DNA from: Flavobacteriales bacterium
Lineage (GTDB): Bacteria; Bacteroidota; Bacteroidia; Flavobacteriales; Schleiferiaceae
NCBI GenBank assembly: GCA_017795025.1
Contig: CP051243.1
Span: forward strand, 2,566,897-2,630,896
Length of the DNA stretch: 64,000 nt
Direction of reading: 5' to 3'
Positions 9,195 to 19,800 of the stretch are shown one piece after another. Position numbers and translations under genes: made by a program. Position 1 is the stretch's first letter. Every line of letters starts with the position of its first letter. The notes under the pieces are model-generated. The model saw only the letters and a program-made list of their open reading frames with translations. It was not told where the DNA came from and made no database searches.

Positions 9195-9230
9195 ACCCGT
9201 GACAGGCTTAAGCTTGTTGCGGGTTTTTTT
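9195..9230 (+). terminator. Intrinsic terminator after the FAS1 pair
   Basis: ACCCGTGACAGGC (9195-9207) pairs with GCTTGTTGCGGGT (9212-9224) with only G-T wobbles, has a TTAA loop, and is followed by a run of seven T. It ends the plus-strand FAS1 transcript and touches the end of the opposing cyclase gene. Confidence 0.9.
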
Positions 9231-11400
9231 ATTTCACAAAGTAATTGGTGATGCTATCCCAGTTTTCAGAAGCGGTATCCTGAGTTTGGGCATCCAATAA
9301 TTCTTTTAAGCGTAATAAGCTGGGCTCATCACCCTGTTTTAGCAATAATTCTTGGACCATAACTCTCGCTTCCTTAAAAACTCCCTTTTGATATTTTTCG
9401 AGCAGACTTTCATAGGCATCACGAAACTGAAGAACATCGGGGCTTACTTGACTTTTTAAGCCCAAAGGCTCGTATAAATTCACGGCCTCGCTCTTTCCTT
9501 TCACGCGCACACAATCCACTTTTCGCCATTCAACGCGATCTCCCGCTAGTTGTCGACACTTTTGGGAAACCAGTAAACGGGTTCCATAAAACTTGTTCAA
9601 GCCTTCTATCCTACTGGCTAAATTTTCGGTATCCCCAATGGCGGTGTAGCTCAATCGAGATTTAGACCCTACATTCCCAACCATCAGCATGCCGCTCGCC
9701 AAACCAAAGCGGGTTTTCAGTTCGGGTTTGCCCGCTCTTTTATAGGCCAAGTTGAGCTCTTCGAGCGCTTTTTCGCAGGCCAATATCGCTACCACCGCTT
9801 TTTCGGCGTGGGATTCTAGAGGAGTAGGAGCGCCCCAATAAGCTTCTACCCCATCGCCAAGAAGTTGATTTACCTCTCCGCCATGGAAGCGAATGGTCTC
9901 TAAAAGAATCTCGAAATAATCAGAAAGTAAGGCGGTAACCTCATCGGGCCGTCTGCCTTCTGAGATGCTCGTAAAACCTTCGATATCAGTAAATAAAACT
10001 GTAATCTCCTGCATCTTCCCTCCCACCTTAGCCACTTCCTTTCGGCGGATAAGCTCTTTTACGATGTCCATCGGTAAGTATCGCACAAAAGAATTTAAAG
10101 CCGTACGCGCACGTTCCTGTTGCGTTTGCAAATCCCGTAGCTCCTTAATTCTACTGGGTAGTTCGGTCTCCTTATCTAATTGCAAGCGCTGAATTTTGCG
10201 AGATGAGACCACTAAAGCTTCTAGGGGTTTAGCAAATCGCAAGGCCACAAATCTTGCTAGGAGAACAGCACTAAGAAGGGCTAAGAATGCCACAAATCCT
10301 ATTTGTCGCATTTCTTCGGCAAAACCTTCAATAAAATCGGATTGGGGGGCTATAGTTCCTAAAAAGAAATCATTACGACCCACCTGTATGGGTTTAAAGC
10401 TACCGAGCCAATTCTCCCCTTCGTAGTGGAAGCTAAATTTTTCTGGTTCGTCAACTTGGCTTGCAAAAACCTGAACGGCTGTATCAAGCGCCGCAAGACC
10501 AGACAAGCCTGCAAGCGGTAATTCGGGGGCGGCATCCGGGTTGAGGCTATTAGGGTCTGCTGCCAGTAATGCTTTGCGAATCGCTTCTATATCCAATTCT
10601 GCTGCACCCGAGGGCAAGGCCACTACTCGCTTGGGTTCTTTATTACTGATTAAGAAAGCCTTGCCATTAGCACTAAAATCGGCCTGCATTGTAAGGTAGC
10701 ATAAGTCCAATAAGAGTAAATCAAAACCTAAAACCAAAGTGTCTTCTCCACTTGTAAAGCTGCGCACTGCTGTAATGCCTGGGTCTCGAGTAACAAAAAA
10801 TATCCCCGGCTCTGTCCATGCTACTGCATTACCCACGCTCCGAATGGCCTCTTGATAGTAGGTCCTTTCTAAGGTATTGTATTCTAAGTCTACATAACGC
10901 TCTTGTAAAAACCCTTCAATACTATCCCATCTGCGGATGCGTGCTTTACCCCTAATCTTAGGGTCAACCCAGCGGGAAAGCCATTTTCTGGGACTTTTGG
11001 GGTCTTGTAAAAAAAGTAACTCTCTTCCTTTGGTATCGGCCACCATGATGGAAGACACTCTTGGGCTGCGATTGATTAAGGGAATTAATAAATCGCCTAA
11101 AGCATGGTCGTCTTCCGTATTAAGCTCTGCAGTTTGAATCCAATCTTGCACAATTAGCATGGTTTGCTCCAATTGCAAGAAGTAGTCTTTAACCTTCACC
11201 TCCATGGCTAAGGCCGCCTCATTAATCACTTCCTCGGCTAATTTTTCGGAAGCTTTGAGGGCACGGAAATAAGACGCTCCGATGGACAATCCGGCAATAA
11301 GTAAAACCAAAAAAGTGAGGGTAAGAGTTAAGCTTCCTCGTATACTGTATGTTTTTCCTTTTGCCACATCTAAATATAATGCAAAAAGAAACCCGGGCAC
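9229..11400 (-). CDS. Membrane sensor with class III adenylate/guanylate cyclase domain
   Basis: The protein has an N-terminal membrane helix (about 25-45), an extracytoplasmic sensory region (about 50-360, dCache/CHASE-like in layout), a second helix (about 363-388), a linker, and a C-terminal class III cyclase domain (about 465-650). Metal-binding Asp residues are visible in LFTDIEGFT (about 475) and LGDGVEAYWG (about 515). Transition-state Asn and Arg are kept in GDTENLASRI (about 590). The position that is Lys in typical adenylyl cyclases (before LLGDG) is Gln, with a Thr partner in SYTAIG, so ATP versus GTP use is uncertain. The start is also uncertain: the longest frame begins with GTG at 11400, inside a hairpin, and another GTG is at 11367. 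Confidence 0.85.
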   Translation of the reverse strand: MPGFLFALYLDVAKGKTYSIRGSLTLTLTFLVLLIAGLSIGASYFRALKASEKLAEEVINEAALAMEVKVKDYFLQLEQTMLIVQDWIQTAELNTEDDHALGDLLIPLINRSPRVSSIMVADTKGRELLFLQDPKSPRKWLSRWVDPKIRGKARIRRWDSIEGFLQERYVDLEYNTLERTYYQEAIRSVGNAVAWTEPGIFFVTRDPGITAVRSFTSGEDTLVLGFDLLLLDLCYLTMQADFSANGKAFLISNKEPKRVVALPSGAAELDIEAIRKALLAADPNSLNPDAAPELPLAGLSGLAALDTAVQVFASQVDEPEKFSFHYEGENWLGSFKPIQVGRNDFFLGTIAPQSDFIEGFAEEMRQIGFVAFLALLSAVLLARFVALRFAKPLEALVVSSRKIQRLQLDKETELPSRIKELRDLQTQQERARTALNSFVRYLPMDIVKELIRRKEVAKVGGKMQEITVLFTDIEGFTSISEGRRPDEVTALLSDYFEILLETIRFHGGEVNQLLGDGVEAYWGAPTPLESHAEKAVVAILACEKALEELNLAYKRAGKPELKTRFGLASGMLMVGNVGSKSRLSYTAIGDTENLASRIEGLNKFYGTRLLVSQKCRQLAGDRVEWRKVDCVRVKGKSEAVNLYEPLGLKSQVSPDVLQFRDAYESLLEKYQKGVFKEARVMVQELLLKQGDEPSLLRLKELLDAQTQDTASENWDSITNYFVK

Positions 11401-11422
11401 TATACACTGTATAACACCCGGG
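11392..11422. promoter_or_regulatory. Symmetric hairpin between prolyl oligopeptidase and cyclase genes
   Basis: CCCGGG (11392-11397) and TATAC (11401-11405) are mirrored by GTATA (11409-11413) and CCCGGG (11417-11422), with a 3-base loop and a symmetric 3-base internal loop. It lies in the 48-bp gap after the oligopeptidase stop and overlaps the furthest possible cyclase start. It may be a terminator, attenuator or operator. Confidence 0.5.
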
Positions 11423-11448
11423 GCATTTATTATTGATAGGATTGCTGC

Positions 11449-13632
11449 TTATTGCGCTCCTTCACTTGCATATGGATTAGGTAGGCTGGTATACCCCATA
11501 TTGTATAAGGTAAAGGCCCACTTATCTACTTGCTCCTGAATAATCTTATCGGTGGGTTTTCCCGCGCCATGTCCGGCATTGGTTTCGATGCGAATTAACA
11601 TTGGGTTAGATCCACTGTACTTCGCCTGTAACTCGGCCGCAAACTTAAAGCTGTGGGCAGGTACCACACGGTCATCATGATCACCGGTAGTTACCATAGT
11701 AGCTGGATATTCTACTCCTTCCTTAACATTATGTAATGGGGAATATCCTAGTAAATACTCAAACATCTCTTTGCTGTCATCTGCCGTTCCGTAGTCGGTA
11801 TGCCATCCCGCCCCAGCGGTAAACTGATGATAGCGTAGCATATCCAATACCCCTACTGCCGGCAAGGCCACGGCCATTAAATCAGGACGCTGCGTCATTG
11901 TAGCACCAACCAACAAACCGCCGTTAGAACCTCCGTGAATGGCGAGCTTTTTGGAACTGGTGTAGCCTTCAGAAATTAAATACTCTCCGGCCGCAATGAA
12001 ATCATCAAATACATTTTGCTTATTCATAAGAGTTCCTGCCTGATGCCATTCTTCACCATATTCGCCACCACCACGTAAGTTGGCCACGGCGTAAACACCA
12101 CCTTGCTGTAACCAAATAATGTTACTGGTGCTGAAATAAGGGGTTAAACTAATATTAAAACCGCCATAGCCATAAAGCATGGTGGGGTTCGTACCGTCCA
12201 ATTCAATACCCTTTTTATAGGTGATGATCATTGGTACTTTGGTACCATCTTTAGAGGTGTAAAATACTTGCTTCGACTCATACAGCTCGGGGTCAAAGTC
12301 GACTGCCGATTTGCGGTAAAGCTCAGAATTACCTGATTCGATATCGTATTTAAAAGTAGTGCCCGGATAAACGTAAGAGGTAAAGCTGTAGTAAAGCTCC
12401 GTATCATCCCACTTTCCACCAAAGCCTCCAACCGAACCAGGTCCGGGAAGTTCAATTTCACGTTCCATTTCACCATCTACCGAGTATTGGTAAACCTTGT
12501 GAATGGCGTCAATCATATAAGTGGCAAAGAACTTTCCACCTGCCGTACCAATGGTTAAAACATTTTCTGTTTCGGGTATTACATCCACCCAGTTCTGGGG
12601 CTCCATCATTCCGAACCTCACCTTAACAACTCTTCCGTTAGGTGCATCTAAATTGGTTTTGATGTATACTTGATCTCCTTCAGTATGAATCACACTTTGA
12701 TCGCTTTCAAAACCAGTAACTATTGAAACTATTGGTTGATTAGGGGTATTGAGCTTCTGCATATAAAGCTCATTACCGGTAGTAGACTCGGCGGCCGAAA
12801 TCACTAAATAGTTTTGATCTTCGGTTACATATCCACCAATATAGCGTCTCTTCATTCTTTCTCCACCAAATACTAATTGATCTTCGGACTGAGCTGTTCC
12901 TAATCGGTGGAAATAGAGCTTATGCATGTCGGTCATGGCGGTAAGCTGACTGCCTTCCTCTGGTTTGTCGTAAGAGCTGTAATAGAATCCTTCATTACCG
13001 CGCCAGCTAAGGCCAGAGAACTTCACATCTACAAGAGTGTCGCCAATTTGCTCTTTGGTAACAGCATCAATAACAATCACCTTACGCCAGTCGGAACCGC
13101 CTTCCGAAATTTGATAGGCACAAAGGCTGCCGTCTTTAGTAAAGCTCATGCCTCCTAAAGATGTACTGCCATCCTTAGCAAAATTATTAGGGTCAAGAAA
13201 AACCTCAGCATCTTCCATACTGCCACCCTCGGTTTTGAAGCGATAAACCACGGATTGGTTTTGCAGGCCATTATTCTTAGAGAAGTAGGTGTAATCCCCC
13301 CGTTCTGAAGGTGCTCCAACCCGTTCGTAATTCCAGAGCTCGGTTAATTTCTCTTTGAGCTCATCGCGGTAGGGTATAGTTTCCAAATACCCGAAGCTCA
13401 CCTTATTTTGCGCTTCAACCCAGGCTTCTGTTTCGGCGGCTCGGTCGTCTTCGAGCCAGCGATAGGGATCGGCCACTTCGGTTCCAAAGTAATTGTCAAC
13501 GGTAGAATCTTTGCGTGTTTCGGGATAGTCGAAAGCAAATGACTTTGTTTCTTCTGTTTCCATTTTCTGTTCGTTACAGGACAAAAGCATGCTTATTGCT
13601 GCCAGTCCAGTAATCATTGGTCCTTTTTTCAT
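11449..13632 (-). CDS. Prolyl oligopeptidase family S9A peptidase, lipoprotein
   Basis: The 727-aa enzyme has a seven-bladed propeller N-terminal half and an alpha/beta-hydrolase C-terminal half. The catalytic Ser lies in [11 protein letters not shown] (about 567), Asp in [10 protein letters not shown] (about 654) and His in NAGHGAGKP (about 688), in the order and spacing of family S9A. It cleaves after proline in short peptides. I start it at the ATG at 13632 because this gives a lipoprotein signal ([19 protein letters not shown]); an in-frame upstream start at 13674 would add a hydrophilic tail ahead of the signal. It probably sits in the periplasm or on the outer membrane and feeds on exogenous peptides. 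Confidence 0.92.
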   Translation of the reverse strand: MKKGPMITGLAAISMLLSCNEQKMETEETKSFAFDYPETRKDSTVDNYFGTEVADPYRWLEDDRAAETEAWVEAQNKVSFGYLETIPYRDELKEKLTELWNYERVGAPSERGDYTYFSKNNGLQNQSVVYRFKTEGGSMEDAEVFLDPNNFAKDGSTSLGGMSFTKDGSLCAYQISEGGSDWRKVIVIDAVTKEQIGDTLVDVKFSGLSWRGNEGFYYSSYDKPEEGSQLTAMTDMHKLYFHRLGTAQSEDQLVFGGERMKRRYIGGYVTEDQNYLVISAAESTTGNELYMQKLNTPNQPIVSIVTGFESDQSVIHTEGDQVYIKTNLDAPNGRVVKVRFGMMEPQNWVDVIPETENVLTIGTAGGKFFATYMIDAIHKVYQYSVDGEMEREIELPGPGSVGGFGGKWDDTELYYSFTSYVYPGTTFKYDIESGNSELYRKSAVDFDPELYESKQVFYTSKDGTKVPMIITYKKGIELDGTNPTMLYGYGGFNISLTPYFSTSNIIWLQQGGVYAVANLRGGGEYGEEWHQAGTLMNKQNVFDDFIAAGEYLISEGYTSSKKLAIHGGSNGGLLVGATMTQRPDLMAVALPAVGVLDMLRYHQFTAGAGWHTDYGTADDSKEMFEYLLGYSPLHNVKEGVEYPATMVTTGDHDDRVVPAHSFKFAAELQAKYSGSNPMLIRIETNAGHGAGKPTDKIIQEQVDKWAFTLYNMGYTSLPNPYASEGAQ

Positions 13633-13748
13633 GTTAAAATGATTTAATGAGGGGTGGGTTGAATCGGCCTGCACAAATATAAAGGAAGAAAGGGATAAGC
13701 CATTGATTTAGTTTGCTTCAAGTAGATGCTAATTGTAAGTCTATAGAA

Positions 13749-13784
13749 TAAAAAAACCCCGCCACTCTGTTAGGAGTGACGGGG
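13749..13784 (-). terminator. Intrinsic terminator of the giant T9SS gene
   Basis: On the minus strand, CCCCGTCACTC pairs with GAGTGGCGGGG (one G-T wobble) around a 6-base loop, followed by seven T (A run at 13750-13756). It begins 28 bases after the stop codon of the giant gene. Confidence 0.9.
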
Positions 13785-13811
13785 TAATAATTAAGTATTA
13801 AGGACTTAAGC

Positions 13812-16800
13812 TTATTGCTTCATGATGCGTTTCACATCTAAGCCCTTGCTTGAGTTCACTTTAACGGTGTAGATACCGGCGGCGTATTCGGAGATATCCA
13901 AACGGATCTCCTCACCTTCGGCGTATTCTTCAGAAATCATCAATTGACCATTTCCGGCAAATACTTCCACTTTGATGTTACCGCGTACATTTTCGTCATC
14001 AATCTTAATCAGACCCGTAGTTGGGTTTGGATAAATATTGATGAAGCCTGTACTCAACTCTCGAACGCTTACATCGCAATCGTCCACATATAGGGTAACG
14101 GTGATAGAGTCATCACCACAAGCAGACATCACCTTATACTGGAAGTTATAGCTGCTCATATTAGCTACTGCTGTAGCGTCGAACATATTTCCACTTAAGG
14201 CTCCGGTTCCACTTAGGTCGGTCCACATACCTCCTGCCGTTGCAGATGCATCTAAGAAGGTGTTTAGGTCTACCATAGACTCATCGTCACATACAGTGTC
14301 GCTTACAGCTACACCCGCAGATACTGGATCGTCCACTGTTACAGTAATGGTCGTTGTATCGGCCGGACAAGCAACTCCTGAAAGGATATACTGCATACGG
14401 TAAGTACCAGCAGTAGCATTATTGCTATTGAATACACCGGTATTGGTATTTAAGGCTCCAGAACCATCAACATCTACCCATGAACCACCAAAGGCAGTAC
14501 CGGTAAGAAGGTTACGAAGGATCTTAATTCCACTACCCGCACAGTAAGCTGCGCTAGTGTCAACACCTCCAAATGGAGCTGCTTCAATTTCAATATATAC
14601 TTCTGCGGTATCACCGGCACAACCGTTAACACCTGGAACAATGTAACTGAAGTGGTAAATGTTACCCGCAGTTAGCATGGTCGCATCAAGGATACTATCG
14701 GTGTTTGCACCTGTAGCGTCATTGTCTACCCAAGTACCACCATTATCATGAACGCCTAAGAAGGCAGCCATATTAGCAGCATTATCGGAAGAACATACTA
14801 GGCTGGTATCCGAGATACCCGCGTTGGCGCCAGGAACTACCGCGAAGGCTTGTGCTGGTGAGCCAATACAAGCTTTGCTTACAGTAATATCAAAGGTGTA
14901 GTAAATACGAACTTGAGAGGCGAAGTTGGTTGAGTCGATACTCATTAAACCTGCTAAGTCGTAAGGATACTGAGCTCCTCCCGTGGCACGGAACAAGGCT
15001 CCGGCTCCTGAAAGGAAGTCAACATTCATAAAGTACACCCCGGGGGTAACAACCATATTTACTGGAACTCGCATATCGGCAGTAATACTGGCTGGAGTAC
15101 TGAAGGTATCTCCTCGCTGAAGCACATTCGTGATGCTAGCATCCCAAAGTTGTGCAAAGGCTATTACATCACCTTGGTGACGTACGGTCATACTATCAAT
15201 ATGGATCGTATCATGAACAGTAATATACTGACCATTAGAGAAGTTACCGAAGCCAGCCGTAGCAATATTAGTCATCGGACCAACATGTAAAGCAGGGCTT
15301 GTGGTTACATACTCAGCAACGTCGAAGGCAGTAGTGAAGGAAACGGAGTCGGTGTTATAGGTATCACCAGTCTCGCGCACAATACCGTTCACAATCCAAG
15401 CCATATCATTGCTAGTGCTTGAAGTTGCCATCAAGGTAGTTGGACCACCATCACAATCGGTAGTGTCGTTAGTCGTGCTGCTTGGTACGCTGCTAATGGA
15501 ACAAGAACCAATGGTACAAACCGTGATTGGTCCTACCCAGTTGGTAGCGGAAGAACAGCTGTCCATTACATAGAAGTCGTAGCAAGTAGAAGTCGCTAAA
15601 CCTGTTACCGTAAATCCACCTGGGGTAGCTGATACATTGGTACCGCTTCCTAGCATAAAGCCTGGGGCTCCATACTGAATGGTAGAAGAAACGATATTGG
15701 TGTCGCTATTCCAGCTTAAGCTTACACTGCTGCTTGTAGCATTAGTAGCCATAAAGTTAGACGCATCCACACAAGGAGGTGTTTCACGAATCATGATATC
15801 GTCAAGAGCCGCATCACCATCGAAGCTCGCACCACGCACGCTTAAGAAACGTAGTTGAAGTGCAGTATCGGTTGTGTAGGCAGCAAGGTTCACACGGGCT
15901 TCTAGCCAGGCGTCGCCATTGCTGGTTTGCTGTTGACCAACGATATTATTCAAGCTCACCCATGTCATGGTGCTGCGATCATAAGCTTGGAAGTCCAAGT
16001 TTACAATGTCTGCACCATACATGTGGTAGTAATAAACAATCTCAGGATTGCTTAGAGAAGTCATATCAAACTCAGCAGTCCATAAGAAGGCACTATCACC
16101 AGCAGCGGCTGGAGAAGATGCTTCCACATACATATACCAACCGGTTCCGGTAGTATTATCACCAGCAGGACCGGTGTTTGTAGAGGAAGTAGGACCACTA
16201 TTTGGACGCCAGGTATAAGCGCTACCGGTAGCGGTTTCACTGTAACATGGTGGAATTACACCATTGTCAAAGTCTTCCATATAAGGGAAGCTGCTAATTG
16301 GCGCACAAAGTGTAGCAAAGGTGGTACATGCCGCCATACTGGTATCTCCTAAAGAAGTACAGATGTCGTACACACAAGCTTCGTACAAGGTACCAGGCAT
16401 TAAACCACTTAGGGTAGTTGCACTAGTTGCTGGGTTTACAACAGTTCCGGTACCGGGAGTAAATCCAACAGGACCGTACTCAATCCAGCTAGAACTTGCG
16501 TTGGTTCCAGACACCCAAGAGATATCCGCACTGGTAGCGGTAACGTTCATCGCCATTACACTATCTGGCATGCTACATACAACAGCAGCATCAGTAATTG
16601 ATAAGCTATCTACTACGTTAGCACGACCCCAGTTGTTAATACCCTCAATCGCAATTTGGTAAGTGCTACTTGGGTTAGGTAAGCTCATGGTTGCAAGCGT
16701 CCATGCGGACTTATTCGTGTTGTCACCGAATAAGAAGGTCCAAGGATCAGAAGCAGAAGCACGGTAATAAACATTGGTAATGTTTTGGTCACCGAACCAG

Positions 16801-19800
16801 TCTTCTTGAGCATACCAGAAGCTTAGTTGTGGAGACAACAAGCTGGTTAAATCAAGTACTGGAGATACTAAACGAGTAGTGTCGGCCGCACCTGAAGGTC
16901 CTTGTGAAACATACACAGCGTTGTTGTTACCAGCATAAGCGGTAGTAATAGCACCACCACTAGACCCTGTTCCGATGGTCCATGCTAAAGAGGTATCAGA
17001 TACCGCTTCATTGGTCCAACAGGCAATACTTGGAGAGTTTATTTCAAAGCTCTCGAAGAAAGGAGCAGGATATGTAATACAGCTAGAACAGTTACTGGTA
17101 AAGCTGAACAAGGTGTCTCCTGTTCCAACAGAGCTGCTCGCTACGTGTACACCAGCGGTATCACCGTTAGGCTGGATAGCAATTACGCCAATCTCCGATG
17201 GCCAACCACCTGCTGGATCAAGGGTAACTACAATCGGTTGATTATCACAAATGGAAACTAAGTTGCCAAGAGAAGAGTTACCAGCGGTAAAGCTGCCACC
17301 TAAGCTGGCTACTTGAACACCATTTTGGTAAATCTTAATCTCACCACCGTTCCATCCATCACCGAAGGTGTCGAATAAGTCGAAGGTATAGTTACACTGA
17401 TCAGCTAAAGGACATGCCGCTGTAGTGAAGCTTCCAGGACCGGCAGTGGTTGCTACGCCATTGGCGCCACAGCTATCGGTTACATAGAAGTCGTATGCGG
17501 TAAGAGCGGTTAAACCAGTAATGGTTAGGGTATCATTGGTAGAGTTGACCATGGTTCCCGTTCCTGGAGTAAATCCAGCAGGACCATATTCTACATCCCA
17601 GCTCGTACCCTGACCAGCGGTCCAAGTTACGGTAGCACTGGTATTTCCGGCAGAAATTAAGCTCAAGTTAGATGATGGGAAACACTGAGGCGCCTCTACA
17701 ATAGAGAAGTCATCAATGGCCATATCACTGTAGAAGCTGCTTCCAGCCACACCTTCAAATAAGATGCGGTAGTTACCCGCAGGTAATCCTGTTAATAGGA
17801 TGGTTTTCTCTAACCAAGCATCGGCACCTGAGAGTTGCTGCTGACCAACAATACTATCTAAAGCTGTACGAACACCACTAGCATCTTCCGCCCAAATGCG
17901 CAAGTTACCCATGGTTTGACCGTACATATGATAGTAGAAGCTCAACATTGGAGAAGTCATTCCGCTCCAATCAAATACTGGCGAGTACAATACATTGGTA
18001 TCACCTAAACCTGATGGAGAAGAAGTCTCTAGGTACATATAAGTACCGGCTGAAGTGCCTAAGGTATTATCGGCATTCGGTCCGGTAGAACCAGATGAAG
18101 TACCACCCGCATCAGAATACCATGCTGGATTAGAACCTACGTTGGTCGTCCAACAGTTTTCGTAAGACGCTAAGTTTCCAAAGCTAATTCCTTCGAAGCC
18201 ATTGCTATAAGGAGCTGTTAAAACTGGAGCACAAGCGGTGTTGAAGTTATAAGGTCCAGACTGTAAGGATACATCGCCGGCTCCGCAGCTATCAGCAACA
18301 TAGAAGTCGTAGCTGGTAGCGGCCATTAACCCAGATAGGCTAACGGTATCATTGCTTGCAATCATAGTAGAACCCGTTCCTGGGGTAAATCCGGCAGGGC
18401 CGTATTCTACAATCCAGTTGCTTGCGCCTCCGGTAGTCCAGAAAATATCAGCAGAAGACGCGGTGATATTGGTAGCACCTAAGTTAGAAGGCGTAAAGCA
18501 CGATGGGGCTTCGTAGATACGAATATCATCTAAGCCATTATCACCATAGAAGTCAAGGCTATTACCACCAGACTCGGCACGGAAACGAAGCTTTAATAAG
18601 CCACCGCCGTAAGTAATGCCAGCAGGAATAGTATCCTCAATTTTTTGCCAGCCATTGGTTGCAAAATCAAGCGTATCGGCTGTTTGCCAGCTCATACCAT
18701 CCCAGTATTCAATAATAGTGATGTTCACTGGAGAGTATCCTGATCCACACATAGCGTAATAGAATTCAATGTATGGGGTGGTTAAACCAGAAACATCAAT
18801 TACTGGCATTTCTAGGCTAACACTATCATCCGATCCAGATTGATCCATCCAAGCATAGTTTCCGCCGTTTCCAGTGTTATCTGGAATAGCTGCGCAGTTT
18901 ACACTGTTGATACTAGTGCTGAACAACCAGGGTCCACCAAGACCGGCAGACTGAGACCAACAAGTTGGAGTGCTGGTGCCATCGAAGCTCTCGTAGAATG
19001 GAGCAATTAGAGCCGGACAAGCGCTACAATCGGTATTGAACATTACTAAGGTGTCGCCCTGGCCCAAGCCTGTAGTGGCGTTATGAATTCCTTGTACAGC
19101 CCCTAATGGGTTGCTTAGGTTGAACTCCATTTCTTGTGACCAAGAAGCCAAAGTGCTCAAGGTAACATAGGTTGGTAGTCCATCACAAAGGTCGAGGGTA
19201 ATACCGGTTAGAGAGTCACCTCCGTTTACAGAGCTCGTAAAGTTGGCACCATAAGTACCTACAGGTACACCTGCTTGCCAAACGGTAATCTCATTACCGT
19301 TCCAACCGTCACCATAGGTATCGTAAAGATCTAAGGTGTAAGTACACTTGGCGCTCGCCAAACAAGTTTCGGTGTAGAAAGTAAATGGACCGGTGAAGGT
19401 TGAAACATCACCAACCGCACAGCTATCCGCAACGTAGAAGTCATAAGCCGTAGCAGCAGTAAGTCCGCTAATAGTTACGGTATCATTGGTCGCAATCATG
19501 GTAGAGCCGGTTCCTTGAGTGAAACCTACAGGACCATATTCTACAATCCAGTTGCTAGCATTTCCTGGTGTCCAGTAAACATCAGCAGAAGTAGTGGTTG
19601 CCGAAGCAAGTCCTAATGCTGATGGAGGGAAACAAGTAGGTGCTTGAGTTACACTAAAGTCATCAATCGCCATATCACTATAGAAGGAAGAACCTGCTTC
19701 ACCTACAATTTGGAAGCGGTAAACACTTCCGGTCAGGCCGCTGGCTACGATAGACTTCAGGGCCCAAGGATCGCTATTGCTAAACTGCTGCTCTCCAATT

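Noticed and set aside
15860-16153. Plus-strand ORF within the giant gene
   Set aside because: It is the reverse complement of Fn3/MAM coding sequence, with no homology pattern or promoter of its own; the minus-strand frame is clearly coding.
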